Below are positions 43,101-50,388 of a DNA stretch of 64,000 nt, in pieces; the first letter of the stretch is position 1, and the number at the start of each line of letters is the position of its first letter. Where the stretch lies: contig JBAZBK010000005.1 of NCBI GenBank assembly GCA_041671505.1, positions 124,001 through 188,000 on the forward strand. Reading direction: 5' to 3'. This DNA is from JACPDH01 sp041671505 (GTDB lineage Bacteria; Acidobacteriota; Thermoanaerobaculia; Gp7-AA8). The notes under the pieces were generated by a model. It searched no databases and was not told the origin of the DNA. It worked only from the letters and a program-made list of their open reading frames with translations. The position numbers and the translations under genes are program-made.

Positions 43101-43857
43101 CGGCGCTTTTCACGTAGAAGTCGTCGGAGTAGAAACGCATCCGGCGGTCGTCGTCGAGAGTCTTGCCGGTGCCGATCGCGAGCAGCACCTCGTGCGCGAA
43201 GGCGTCGTCCTTGTGGAGGTAGTGCGAGTCGTTCGTCGCGACGAGGCGGAGGCCGACTTCGTCGGCGATCTGCTTTAGCCCCGGCAGGATCTTCACCTGG
43301 TCGGGGATGCCGTGGTCCTGCATCTCGAGGAAGAAGTTCTCAGGCCCGAGGATGTCGCGGTAAGTCTCGGCCGTCTGCTTCGCCTTTTCGTAGTTGCCTT
43401 GCGCGAGCGCCTGCGAGACCTCGCCCTTGAGGCACGACGAGAGGCAGATGAGGCCATCCTTGAGCTCGCGGAGCAGCTCCTTGTCGATGCGCGGCTTGTA
43501 GTAGAAGCCTTCGGTGAAGCCGGCGCTGACGAGCTTGACGAGGTTGTGGTAGCCGACGTCGTTCTTCGCGAGAACGATGAGATGGTTGTTCGAGCCGGCG
43601 TCGGCCGACTGGTCCTCGACGCCCGCCTTGTCGAAGCGAGAGCCGAGCGCCATGTACATCTCGCAGCCGATGATCGGCTTGACGCCGACCTTCTTCATCG
43701 CGTCGTAGAACTCGATGGCGCCGAACATGTTGCCGTGATCGGTGATCGCGCAGGCGGGCATGCCGAGCTCGGCCACGCGCGCCGCGAGCGCTTCCGGACG
43801 GTTGGCGCCGTCGAGGAGCGAATACTGGGTGTGGAGATGAAGGTGAACGAAGGACAT
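40132..43857 (-). CDS. dnaE: DNA polymerase III alpha subunit
   Basis: The 1241-residue replicative polymerase. The N-terminal PHP domain starts FVHLHLHTQYSLLDGA and has ACAITDHGNMFG. The palm shows PVGPGRGSAAGSVVAW and the catalytic MPDIDIDF pair, then YGAENVAQIITYGTMAARSV. The fingers and tau-binding region follow, including the helix-hairpin-helix-like DLLRKAMGKKK, and an OB domain sits near 1010-1100. An acidic, alanine-glycine-rich insertion (about 1130-1170, GGDANGAAAGENGG) is inserted before the C-terminal strand region. DnaE is the main replicative polymerase; the PHP histidines are present, so proofreading-type metal binding may be retained. Confidence 0.97.
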   Translation of the reverse strand: MSFVHLHLHTQYSLLDGANRPEALAARVAELGMPACAITDHGNMFGAIEFYDAMKKVGVKPIIGCEMYMALGSRFDKAGVEDQSADAGSNNHLIVLAKNDVGYHNLVKLVSAGFTEGFYYKPRIDKELLRELKDGLICLSSCLKGEVSQALAQGNYEKAKQTAETYRDILGPENFFLEMQDHGIPDQVKILPGLKQIADEVGLRLVATNDSHYLHKDDAFAHEVLLAIGTGKTLDDDRRMRFYSDDFYVKSADEMSRIFSPYPDAIANTLEIANRIELKIEPKGYHLPKFPVPPGLDPAKYFEKIARDGLDKRLARLAGAFAAGTKKHPLEAYLERFHREIDIINKMGFPGYFLVVWDFVREAKDRGIPVGPGRGSAAGSVVAWALGITDVDPLDFDLLFERFLNPERISMPDIDIDFCMRRRGEVIEYVRQKYGAENVAQIITYGTMAARSVVRDVGRVLGQSYAFVDKIAKAIPGGPEAVSLKDAAKMSPVLAEAIKLDKEVARIVEIGSRLEGLARHAGVHAAGVIISPEPVSNFVPLYRTNKDEIVTQYDMNIVEKMGLLKMDFLGLRTLTVIDDAIKSIKSCGGSDVEIDKIGFDDAEVYKLFQEGRTKGVFQFESGGMVDLLRKARPTRFEDLAALNALYRPGALDAGMVEVFVKRKHGREKPKYIVPVMKEVLEETYGVIVYQEQVMQIAQRVAGYSLGQADLLRKAMGKKKVEIMEQEREKFVAGALEQGYDRQKSMEIFDYIEPFARYGFNKSHSVAYALLAYQTAWLKVHYPTHFMAAVLSSEMDKTDSVVKFINETSAMGIKLLPPDVNESNFSFTVVGDNIRFGLGAVKGVGEGAIESILAARREAGRFKSLLNFCEKIDLRACNKKVLEALVKSGSMDSFDPTRRVLFDEIERSADQALKAREEKERGQGSLFGGGPVSSIAMEKPKSNEAAVKAWTDWPDDEKLGYEKETLGFYISGHPLNKFSEELRLFANASTENLWQKVDQTVNLGGIVGQLKKNKIKKGPNEGKLMAKFVLDDQYGSVDVVVFADMYSKVARWLENGVAVFLTAAVKDTGGVPGGKSASLASAEQQAQYFEDEYGGHPEAGADLAGGDANGAAAGENGGRPEEAVVAAAVRSGAEAAITPELNCLEIAPLDGIRDAKVKEICVEMPYRDASEAAIVRIREIIEGNPGAVPVVVRLTEVPDELAVPEASNGALVIKLSTHFRVAPGEKIQRDLSAVKAAVRYKF

Positions 43858-43961
43858 GGGGCAACCTCGCTGCAGGATCGGAGTCGCAGTTTAGCAGCCG
43901 CGGCGCGGGTTGTGACGAGGGGGTTGGAGCTTAGGCGTTTCCTCCGTAGCCAGGGCGTCTG

Positions 43962-44045
43962 CTGTAGCCAAGGCGTCTCGCCTTGGCAGCTCGTGCGACG
44001 AGCGCTGATGGCACGGGGGGCAAAGGCCAGAGGCCTTTGCTACAG
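43962..44045. repeat. REP-like palindromic unit (GTAGCCAAGGC family), single copy
   Basis: The unit begins CTGTAGCCAAGGCGTCTCGC and ends AGGCCTTTGCTACAG, with an inner hairpin at each end. A degenerate partial start (CCGTAGCCAGGGCGTCTG) precedes it at about 43944. It lies between dnaE and the ArsR-type gene. Confidence 0.85.
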
Positions 44046-44047
44046 CC

Positions 44048-44407
44048 TCAACGCTTTCGCTTCGTCGGCTCGGCCGCTTCGCGGAACATTTCGGCCTGGG
44101 CCGAGAGGCGGTCGCGGAGGCTGCCGCAGACGAGGTCGCAGAGCTCGAAGACCGAAGGGTCGGCGATCGCGTACCAGGCGGTGTTCCCTTCCTGCCGCCT
44201 CGCGACGAGACCTGCTTCCTGGAGGATCTTCAGGTGCTTGCTGACATTGGGCTGCGTCGTGCCGAGGCGCTCGGCGAGCGCGCCGACACTCGCTTCGCCA
44301 CGCTCGAGCGATTGAAGGAGCCGGAGACGGATCGGCTCGGAGAGAACTTTGAATCGCCCCGCGACCAGGCCGAGCGATGCGCTCGTCATTTGAAAGTGGT
44401 TTGCCAT
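44048..44407 (-). CDS. ArsR-family transcriptional regulator
   Basis: A 119-residue winged-helix repressor. The pattern RFKVLSEPIRLRLLQSLERGEASVGALAERLGTTQPNVSKHLKILQEAGLVARR (split at the recognition helix TTQPNVSKHLKIL) is clearly ArsR-type. The C-terminal cysteine pair (ELCDLVCGSL) could bind metal or act as redox sensor. No transporter or enzyme lies beside it, so its target is unknown. A 12-base palindrome CGTTATATAACG sits 31 bases upstream of the start and may be the operator. Confidence 0.9.
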   Translation of the reverse strand: MANHFQMTSASLGLVAGRFKVLSEPIRLRLLQSLERGEASVGALAERLGTTQPNVSKHLKILQEAGLVARRQEGNTAWYAIADPSVFELCDLVCGSLRDRLSAQAEMFREAAEPTKRKR

Positions 44408-44437
44408 CGTTCGACTCCGTCAGCTGTATGCCTATCG

Positions 44438-44449
44438 CGTTATATAACG
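44438..44449. promoter_or_regulatory. Palindromic operator candidate for the ArsR regulator
   Basis: CGTTATATAACG is a perfect 12-base palindrome in an AT-rich patch upstream of the regulator gene, overlapping TATAAC, which could serve as a -10 element. Autoregulation by the ArsR protein is the likely meaning. Confidence 0.45.
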
Positions 44450-44531
44450 ATAAGGAGTGTCGATCTATTGCGGGGTGGCCCGCGGCATCCGAATCGCTGT
44501 GCCCGCGCCGTCGGCGACGAGCGTGCAAACT

Positions 44532-44747
44532 GTCATCCCGACGACCGACGCCGCGAAGCGGGGGCGGAAGGAGGGATCTCTCAGGCTGATACAGATGAAG
44601 TCCGAACTACGTGAATCCGCCCGTGGCGCGTTAGTACCAGCCTGCGAGGTCCCTCCTCCTTCTCCCGCTTCGCGGGATCAGTCGTCGGGACGACAACTCC
44701 GTCGAGCGCCTCCTCGTTGGCAGATTCCGCGCTCCACTCGGAATGAC
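44532..44747. repeat. Diverged large inverted repeat of the GTCATTCCGA family
   Basis: GTCATCCCGACGAC near 44532 is answered by GTCGTCGGGACGAC near 44683 and by CGGAATGAC at 44739-44747. CGCGAAGCGGG and CCCGCTTCGCGGG, and GGAGGGATCTC and GAGGTCCCTCC, also pair. It fills most of the 460-base region between the ArsR gene and the GGDEF gene, in which no gene is seen. Confidence 0.65.
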
Positions 44748-44867
44748 ATCTCCTCGCAACGCACCCGACTCAACAATTCTCGTCGCCCTTACACGGCCCA
44801 CTTCGAACGTCGCCCGATCCCCGCCTCGGTGGTAGAGTTTCCCTCAGCCGGTATCCCGGTTCCCGCG

Positions 44868-46832
44868 ATGAACGAAAACGAGCGTCTCCGCCAACTCGTC
44901 GTATCGCAGCGACGTCTCTCGAGGTGTGGCGAGGATGTCGGCGCGACGCTGCGCGCGCTCGCCGACGAGTCGTTCGCGCTCACCGGCGGCGACGGCGCGC
45001 TGGTCGAGATCGCGTCACGCGACGGGCTCTTCGTCCGCGGCGCGACCGGTGCGCTCGCGGGCTTCGTCGGCTCGACGACGCCCGGGGGCCGCGGCGTCTT
45101 CGTCAACCGCTTTCCCCTTCACGAGGCGATCTTCGCGTCGGTACACCGCCACGAGTCGGGGCACCTCGATGCGTTCGACCTCCCCGCCTGTCGCACCGCG
45201 GGCGTCCGCTCGATCATCGCCGTCCCGCTTCAGTTCGGCGAGAGAACGCTCGGCATCCTGAGCGTCATCTCTTCGGCCGCGTCCTCACTCGGTGCCGCCG
45301 ACGCGGCGTCGTTGCAGATTCTCGCCGCGAGCGCGGCGGCAGCCGTCGCCCGCGAGGAGGACTTCGAGGCGCGCGAGGCGAAGATCGCGGAGCGGACGGT
45401 GCTCCTCATCGCATCGCTCGACCGCCAGAACCGCAACGTGCAGCTGCTGCAGGAAGTGGCGACCGCGGCGAACGAGGCGCAGACGCTCGAGTCGGTCATC
45501 CGCGTCGCGATGCAGCGCGTCTCCGAGCATGGCGGCTGGCAGGTCGGGCACCTCTACCTCGTCTCCGAGGATTCACCCGACAATCTCCTGTCGACGAGCG
45601 TCTGGCACATCACGAACCCGATGCGCTACAACGCGCTGGTGCGGATGACCGATGCGGTCGTCTGGAAGAAGGGCCTCGGGCTCGTCGGCAAGGTGTTCGA
45701 GGAAGGGCGGTCGGCCTGGGTTCAGGACATCCGGAGCGATCCGCGATTCATCCGGACGAACGTCGCGGTGTCGCTTGGAATCCGCAGCTCCTTCGCGCTT
45801 CCGATCCTGATCGGAAGCGAGGTCGTCGGCGCTCTCGAGTTTTTCTCGGAGCACCAGATCGCCCCGGACGAGCGGTGGCTCGACGTGATGCAGAACGTCG
45901 GCGCACAACTCGGCCGCGTGCTCGAGCGCAAACGGGCGCAGATCGCACTCGGCACCTCCGAGCGGCGCTACCGGCTCCTCTTCGAGCGCAACCTCGCGGG
46001 TGTCGTGCGAATGAAGCTCGACGGCACGATCGTCGAATGCAACGAGGCCTTTGCGGGGATCGTCGGCGCGGCGAGCGTGAACGATGTCCATGGCCGTTCG
46101 CTCGCGGAGATGATCGAGGACGGCGAAGCGCGGCGGGCGTATCGCGACGCGCTCGATCGCGAGCACGTCGTGTCGAACACCGAGGTGAGGATCCACCGGC
46201 TCGACGGCGCGCCCGCGTGGCTCCTGCTGAATCTTGGTTCCCCGTCTGACGACGATCTGCCCTTCGTCGAGGGGACGGTGCTCGACATCACCGAGCGCAA
46301 GGAAGTCGAAGCGAAGATCGCGTACCAGGCCCATCACGATCCTCTGACGGGCCTGCAGAATCGCGCGTCATTCATCGAGCAGCTGGAGACCGCGATGGCC
46401 CACGCGCGGAGAAACGACACGAGGCTGGGGCTGCTCTACATCGACCTCGACGAGTTCAAGCCGATCAACGACTCGCTCGGCCATGCGGCGGGAGACGCGC
46501 TGCTCCGCGAGGTCGCTTCGCGGTTGCGCGAGAGCGTGCGCCGGACCGACATCGTCGGCCGCATGGGCGGAGACGAGTTCATCGTTCTCCTCAACCCGAT
46601 CAAGCACGACGACGACGCGCCGATGGTCGCCGACAAGACGCTGCGTTCGATCGTCGAGCCGTTCGAGCACGAAGGACGGACGATGCAGATCACCGCGAGC
46701 ATCGGAATCGCGATTTATCCGCAGGACGGCGACGACTCCGACTCGTTCATCGCAGCGGCCGACAGAACGATGTACGAGTCGAAGCGCTCAGGGAAGAATC
46801 GCTGGTTCGTGAGCTCGGGACGGCAGGGGTAA
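44868..46832 (+). CDS. GAF-GAF-PAS-GGDEF diguanylate cyclase
   Basis: A 654-residue cyclase. The first GAF-like domain covers about 15-155 (FVNRFPLHEAIFASV, RSIIAVPLQFGERTLGILSV), a coiled segment (EAREAKIAERTVLLIASLDRQ) links to a second GAF at about 200-350 (LPILIGSEVVGALEFFS), then a PAS domain at about 365-470 and a GGDEF domain. The signature MGGDEFIVLL is intact near residue 567, so the enzyme should make c-di-GMP. The ATG at 44868 is chosen because the upstream extension consists of repeat sequence. No EAL domain follows. Confidence 0.93.
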   Translation: MNENERLRQLVVSQRRLSRCGEDVGATLRALADESFALTGGDGALVEIASRDGLFVRGATGALAGFVGSTTPGGRGVFVNRFPLHEAIFASVHRHESGHLDAFDLPACRTAGVRSIIAVPLQFGERTLGILSVISSAASSLGAADAASLQILAASAAAAVAREEDFEAREAKIAERTVLLIASLDRQNRNVQLLQEVATAANEAQTLESVIRVAMQRVSEHGGWQVGHLYLVSEDSPDNLLSTSVWHITNPMRYNALVRMTDAVVWKKGLGLVGKVFEEGRSAWVQDIRSDPRFIRTNVAVSLGIRSSFALPILIGSEVVGALEFFSEHQIAPDERWLDVMQNVGAQLGRVLERKRAQIALGTSERRYRLLFERNLAGVVRMKLDGTIVECNEAFAGIVGAASVNDVHGRSLAEMIEDGEARRAYRDALDREHVVSNTEVRIHRLDGAPAWLLLNLGSPSDDDLPFVEGTVLDITERKEVEAKIAYQAHHDPLTGLQNRASFIEQLETAMAHARRNDTRLGLLYIDLDEFKPINDSLGHAAGDALLREVASRLRESVRRTDIVGRMGGDEFIVLLNPIKHDDDAPMVADKTLRSIVEPFEHEGRTMQITASIGIAIYPQDGDDSDSFIAAADRTMYESKRSGKNRWFVSSGRQG

Positions 46833-46836
46833 GAGC

Positions 46837-47095
46837 CTGTTGCCAAGGCGTCTCGCCTTGGCAACTTGAGCGACGCACGCAGCTGGCACGGGGGGCAAAG
46901 GCCAGAGGCCTTTGCTACATGCCCCTGTAGCCAAGGCGTCTCGCCTTGGCAACTTGAGCGACGCGCGCAGCTGGCACGGGGGGCAAAGGCCAGAGGCCTT
47001 TGCTACATGCCCCTGTAGCCAAGGCGTCTCGCCTTGGCTGCTTGAACGACAATCGCATATGGCTAGGGGGGCAAAGGCCGGAGGCCTTTGCTACA
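46837..47095. repeat. Three-unit tandem array of the GTAGCCAAGGC REP-like family (88-bp period)
   Basis: Units begin at 46837, 46925 and 47013, exactly 88 bases apart. Each has a left hairpin (GCCAAGGCGTCTCGCCTTGGC), a short variable core, then GGGGGGCAAAGGCCAGAGGCC (19 to 21 bases, one variant GCCGGAGGCC) and TTTGCTACA. The first unit starts CTGTTGCC rather than CTGTAGCC. The array follows the GGDEF gene. Confidence 0.92.
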
Positions 47096-47107
47096 TCCGC
47101 AAACAAA

Positions 47108-47131
47108 AACGCCAGCCTTTCGGCTGGCGTT
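47108..47131 (-). terminator. Rho-independent terminator of tRNA-Asp
   Basis: AACGCCAGCC-GAAA-GGCTGGCGTT read on the minus strand is followed by TTTTGTTT, placed 15 bases after the tRNA 3' end. Confidence 0.85.
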
Positions 47132-47145
47132 GATTTCTGTCGATT

Positions 47146-47222
47146 TGGCGGGGCCGACGGGGCTCGAACCCGCGACCTCCGGCGTGACAGGCCGGCATTC
47201 TAACCAACTGAACTACGACCCC
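47146..47222 (-). tRNA. tRNA-Asp (anticodon GTC)
   Basis: Read on the minus strand, acceptor GGGGTCG pairs with CGGCCCC, the anticodon loop is CTGTCAC within CCGGC...GCCGG, the T arm has GGTTCGAGC, and CCA is encoded. Anticodon GTC identifies aspartate. Confidence 0.97.
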
Positions 47223-47318
47223 GCGTTGGCAACCGCTGCTAACTGCCCGGGAGCGAATCGAATTCCCGCGGCGAGCGGGATAGTAAACAGCCCCGCCCAG
47301 GGAGTCAAGAACTCTCGA

Positions 47319-47870
47319 TCAAGCCTCGAAAACAGGAAGAAGCGGAGCCTCGGCGAGAAGCGGCGCGACCGCGTCTTTCGCCGAGAGCAGCGGCTCGATC
47401 GCCGGCCATTCGATCCCGATCGCAGGGTCGTTCCAGCGGATTCCGCGGTCGTTCTGCGGCTCGTAGAGCGAGGTGCATTTGTAGACGACGTCCGCCGAGG
47501 GGCTCGTGACGCAGAAGCCGTGCGCGAAACCTGGCGGCACCCAGAGCTGCTTCTTGTTCTCCTCCGACAACTCGATTCCGAACCACCTGCCGAAGCTCGG
47601 CGATCCTCGCCGGATGTCGACCGCGACGTCGAAGATCGTCCCCGTGACGGCGCGGACGAGTTTCCCCTGAGGATTCGGCTCCTGGAAGTGGAGGCCGCGC
47701 AGCACGCCGCGCGACGAGCGCGAGTGGTTGTCCTGCACGAAGGAAGCCGCGATCCCACCTTCCGTGAAGCGCGTCGCGTGGTAGACCTCCATGAAGAATC
47801 CACGATCGTCGCCGAAGACCTTCGGCTCGACAATCAGTACGCCGGGCAGGGTCGTTTCGACGAATTTCAT
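47319..47870 (-). CDS. rfbC: dTDP-4-dehydrorhamnose 3,5-epimerase
   Basis: A 183-residue cupin epimerase of dTDP-rhamnose synthesis. The family marks are DDRGFFMEVYH, VQDNHSRSSRGVLRGLHFQ with catalytic histidine, KLVRAVTGTIFDVAVDIR and PPGFAHGFCVTS. The ATG at 47870 gives the usual start MKFVETTLPGVLIVEPK; the frame is open 24 codons further without family similarity. No other rhamnose genes are adjacent, so the pathway is dispersed. It is divergent from metG. Confidence 0.95.
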   Translation of the reverse strand: MKFVETTLPGVLIVEPKVFGDDRGFFMEVYHATRFTEGGIAASFVQDNHSRSSRGVLRGLHFQEPNPQGKLVRAVTGTIFDVAVDIRRGSPSFGRWFGIELSEENKKQLWVPPGFAHGFCVTSPSADVVYKCTSLYEPQNDRGIRWNDPAIGIEWPAIEPLLSAKDAVAPLLAEAPLLPVFEA

Positions 47871-47934
47871 GCGGCGCGAATGATAGCAGAGGCTGTAGAA
47901 TCCGCCTTCTCCGGCGAGGGGCCGGATCCGAACG

Positions 47935-49914
47935 ATGAGCAAACCTTTCTACATCACCACGGCGATCCACTACGTCAACGACGTCCCCCACATCGGCCAC
48001 ATCTACGAGAACGTGACGGCCGACGTGATCGCGCGCTACCGGCGCATGCACGGCGATGACGTCTACTTCCTCACGGGGACCGACGAGCACGGCCAGAAGA
48101 TCGAGCGCACGGCCGCGAAGAAGGGGCTCCGTCCGATCGAGCTCGCCGACCAGGTCGTCGCCTCGCATCACTCGAACAACGCGCGCCTCGGCATCTCGAA
48201 CGACGACTTCATCCGGACGACGCAGCCCCGGCACCGCGACGGCGTCTACGAGATCATCCGCCGCATCCGCGAGCGCAACCCCGACGACATCTACCATGGC
48301 GAGCACTCGGGCTGGTACTGCCAGAGCGAAGAGATGTTCGTCCCCGAGTCGCAGGTGACCGACGGCAAGTGCCCCGACGGCCACCCCGTCGAGATGACGA
48401 CGGAGCGCAACTACTTCTTCCGCCTCTCGAAGTACGAGAAGCCTCTCGTCGACTTCTACCGCGCGAATCCGGACTTTGTGAAGCCGCGCGGGCGCTTCAA
48501 CGAGGTGATCTCGTTCGTCGAAGCGGGCCTGCGCGACCTGTCGGTCTCGCGCACGGCGATCAAGTGGGGCATCCCCTTCCCAGGCGACGAGGAGCACATC
48601 ATCTACGTCTGGCTCGACGCGCTGACGAACTACATCTCGGCGCTCGGCTTCGGCAGCAGCGACCTGACGCGCTACGAGAAGTACTGGCCGGCCGACGTGC
48701 ACCTGATCGGCAAGGACATCGTCCGCTTCCACGCCGTCTACTGGCCGGCGTTCCTGATGGCGGCGGGACTCCCCCTGCCGAAGTCGATCGTGTCGCACGG
48801 CTTCTGGCTGCGCGACAACGTCAAGATCTCGAAGTCGCTCGGAAACGTCGTGCGCCCCGACGAGATCATCGACCGCTTCGGCGCGGAAGCGTTCCGCTAC
48901 TACCTCTCGCGCGAGATGGTCTTCGGGCAGGACTCGAACTACTCCGACGAGTCGTTCTTCACCCGCTACAACGCCGAGCTGGCGAACGGGATCGGCAACA
49001 CGATCTCCCGCGCGCTCAAGATGAGCGAGACCTACTTCGACGGGAAGACGCCTCCGGTCAGCTGCGACGACAACGAGCTGAAGAGGGCCGCGGAGGAGAC
49101 GATCCCCGCGTACCTGCGCGAGATGGACCACTACGCGTTCCAGCGCGCGCTCGAGCTCGTCTGGAAACTGCTCGACGCGGTGAACGGCTACATCGTCACC
49201 CGCGAGCCGTGGAAGATGTTCAAGGGTGAGGGAGCGTCCGAGAGCCTGTCCCGCGTTCTCTGGAACACGCTCGAGTCGCTGCGGCTCGCCTGGACGATGG
49301 TCGCGCCGTTCATGCCTAACCTCTCCGCGGAGGCGCTCCGCCGCCTCGGGGCGGGAACCGCGCCGCCTAACGTCGAGCTGCTGAAGTGGGGGCTGCTGCC
49401 GACGGGAGTTCCCCTCGCATCGGGCGACGCGCTCTTCCCCAGGATCGATTTCGAAACGTACGTGGCCGAGACGAAGGCCGAAGGAGCCAAGGTGACCGAA
49501 GCAACCCCGGAGAAGAGTGAAGCACCGAAGGAAGAAGCGAAGCCGGCGGCACCCGCGCCCGCTGCTGCAGTGGAAGCGCCCGCCGAGGGCGCGAAGATCA
49601 CGATCGACGACTTCTTCCGCGCCGATCTGCGCGTCGCGCAGATCCTCGAGGCGGAGAACGTGCCGAAGTCGAAGAAGCTCATCAAAATGAGAGTGACGAC
49701 GGGCGACTCGGACCGGCAGATCGTCGCGGGCATCGCGACGAAGTACACGCCCGAAGAGCTCATCGGACGGAAGGTCGTCATCGTCGCGAACCTGCAGCCT
49801 GCGAAGCTGATGGGAATCGAGTCGAACGGCATGGTGCTCGCAGCGTCGATCGACGGAGAGCCGAGTCTCGTCGCCGTCGATCCCGGCGTTCCGAACGGCA
49901 CGAAAGTCAAGTGA
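47935..49914 (+). CDS. metG: Methionyl-tRNA synthetase with C-terminal tRNA-binding domain
   Basis: A 659-residue class I synthetase. HIGH is at 19-22 (DVPHIGHIYENV), the second signature is KISKS near 297-301 (DNVKISKSLGNV). The zinc-knuckle region has CQSEEMF and CPDGHP. The catalytic and anticodon domains are complete, and after an alanine-proline-rich linker (about 520-545) comes the EMAP-like OB domain (DDFFRADLRVAQILEAENVP, then GIESNGMVLAA). The two CCTAAC Pro-Asn codon pairs at 49314 and 49365 are worth noting. A strong terminator follows at 50037. Confidence 0.96.
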   Translation: MSKPFYITTAIHYVNDVPHIGHIYENVTADVIARYRRMHGDDVYFLTGTDEHGQKIERTAAKKGLRPIELADQVVASHHSNNARLGISNDDFIRTTQPRHRDGVYEIIRRIRERNPDDIYHGEHSGWYCQSEEMFVPESQVTDGKCPDGHPVEMTTERNYFFRLSKYEKPLVDFYRANPDFVKPRGRFNEVISFVEAGLRDLSVSRTAIKWGIPFPGDEEHIIYVWLDALTNYISALGFGSSDLTRYEKYWPADVHLIGKDIVRFHAVYWPAFLMAAGLPLPKSIVSHGFWLRDNVKISKSLGNVVRPDEIIDRFGAEAFRYYLSREMVFGQDSNYSDESFFTRYNAELANGIGNTISRALKMSETYFDGKTPPVSCDDNELKRAAEETIPAYLREMDHYAFQRALELVWKLLDAVNGYIVTREPWKMFKGEGASESLSRVLWNTLESLRLAWTMVAPFMPNLSAEALRRLGAGTAPPNVELLKWGLLPTGVPLASGDALFPRIDFETYVAETKAEGAKVTEATPEKSEAPKEEAKPAAPAPAAAVEAPAEGAKITIDDFFRADLRVAQILEAENVPKSKKLIKMRVTTGDSDRQIVAGIATKYTPEELIGRKVVIVANLQPAKLMGIESNGMVLAASIDGEPSLVAVDPGVPNGTKVK

Positions 49915-50036
49915 CAAATTCTCCGCGCAAATATTTTCCGCGGCCGTGTGGACTCTTCTCCCGCTGCGACTCATATTGATGATGTCGGTGTAAGCGAGAT
50001 GTCTCACCGGCCTGGCCGGCACGCTCTAGCGCGCCG

Positions 50037-50077
50037 AAAACCCCTCTTCGAACCCGCGGACGAAGAGGGGTTTTTTT
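50037..50077 (+). terminator. Rho-independent terminator after metG
   Basis: AACCCCTCTTCG and CGAAGAGGGGTT form a 12-pair stem around a 10-base loop, followed by seven Ts. The preceding 120 bases after metG show no gene. Confidence 0.9.
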
Positions 50078-50132
50078 CGTGTGCGTCGGGGGCATTTTGG
50101 CGGAGTGCGCGTGCGGCGCGGCGCGGAGCGAG

Positions 50133-50347
50133 GTTGTTAGTTGTTAGTTGTTAGTTGTTAGTTTGCGTGGGGGTTGCGTTCGCGCTCGTTGTGAATGGTT
50201 CCGCTGCCGCGCGGAACGCCCGGGCTCCTCTTACGCTCTCCGCACTCCGTGAACGAGCTCGGGCGCGAGCCCTGCCACTCCAGCTCTCCCGCTTCGCTCA
50301 CAACTTGCGCTGCCCGTCTAACAACTAAAGACTAACAACTAACAACT
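50133..50347. repeat. Intergenic inverted repeat F (iterated GTTGTTA word)
   Basis: The left arm has four consecutive GTTGTTA words (50133-50163) and the right arm has CTAACAACTAAAGACTAACA followed by ACTAACAACT (50318-50347), its complement. The loop of about 150 bases is GC-rich and has its own hairpins such as GAGCTCGGGCGCGAGCCC. It ends about 40 bases upstream of the GYF-AIM24 gene. Confidence 0.85.
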
Positions 50348-50388
50348 CTTGCTAGACTCCTCTGCGCACTAACTACCGGAGGTCGCAC

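Noticed and set aside
44457..44867. N-terminal extension of the GGDEF gene
   Set aside because: The stretch consists of the diverged inverted repeat and lacks any domain or ribosome site; ATG at 44868 starts the conserved protein.
46837..47095. CRISPR array
   Set aside because: The three 88-base units are nearly identical over their whole length, so there are no unique spacers, and each unit is made of two palindromes.
49915..50036. Small RNA between metG and its terminator
   Set aside because: There is a hairpin terminator but no promoter or conserved RNA pattern that I recognise; it is more simply the metG 3' end.
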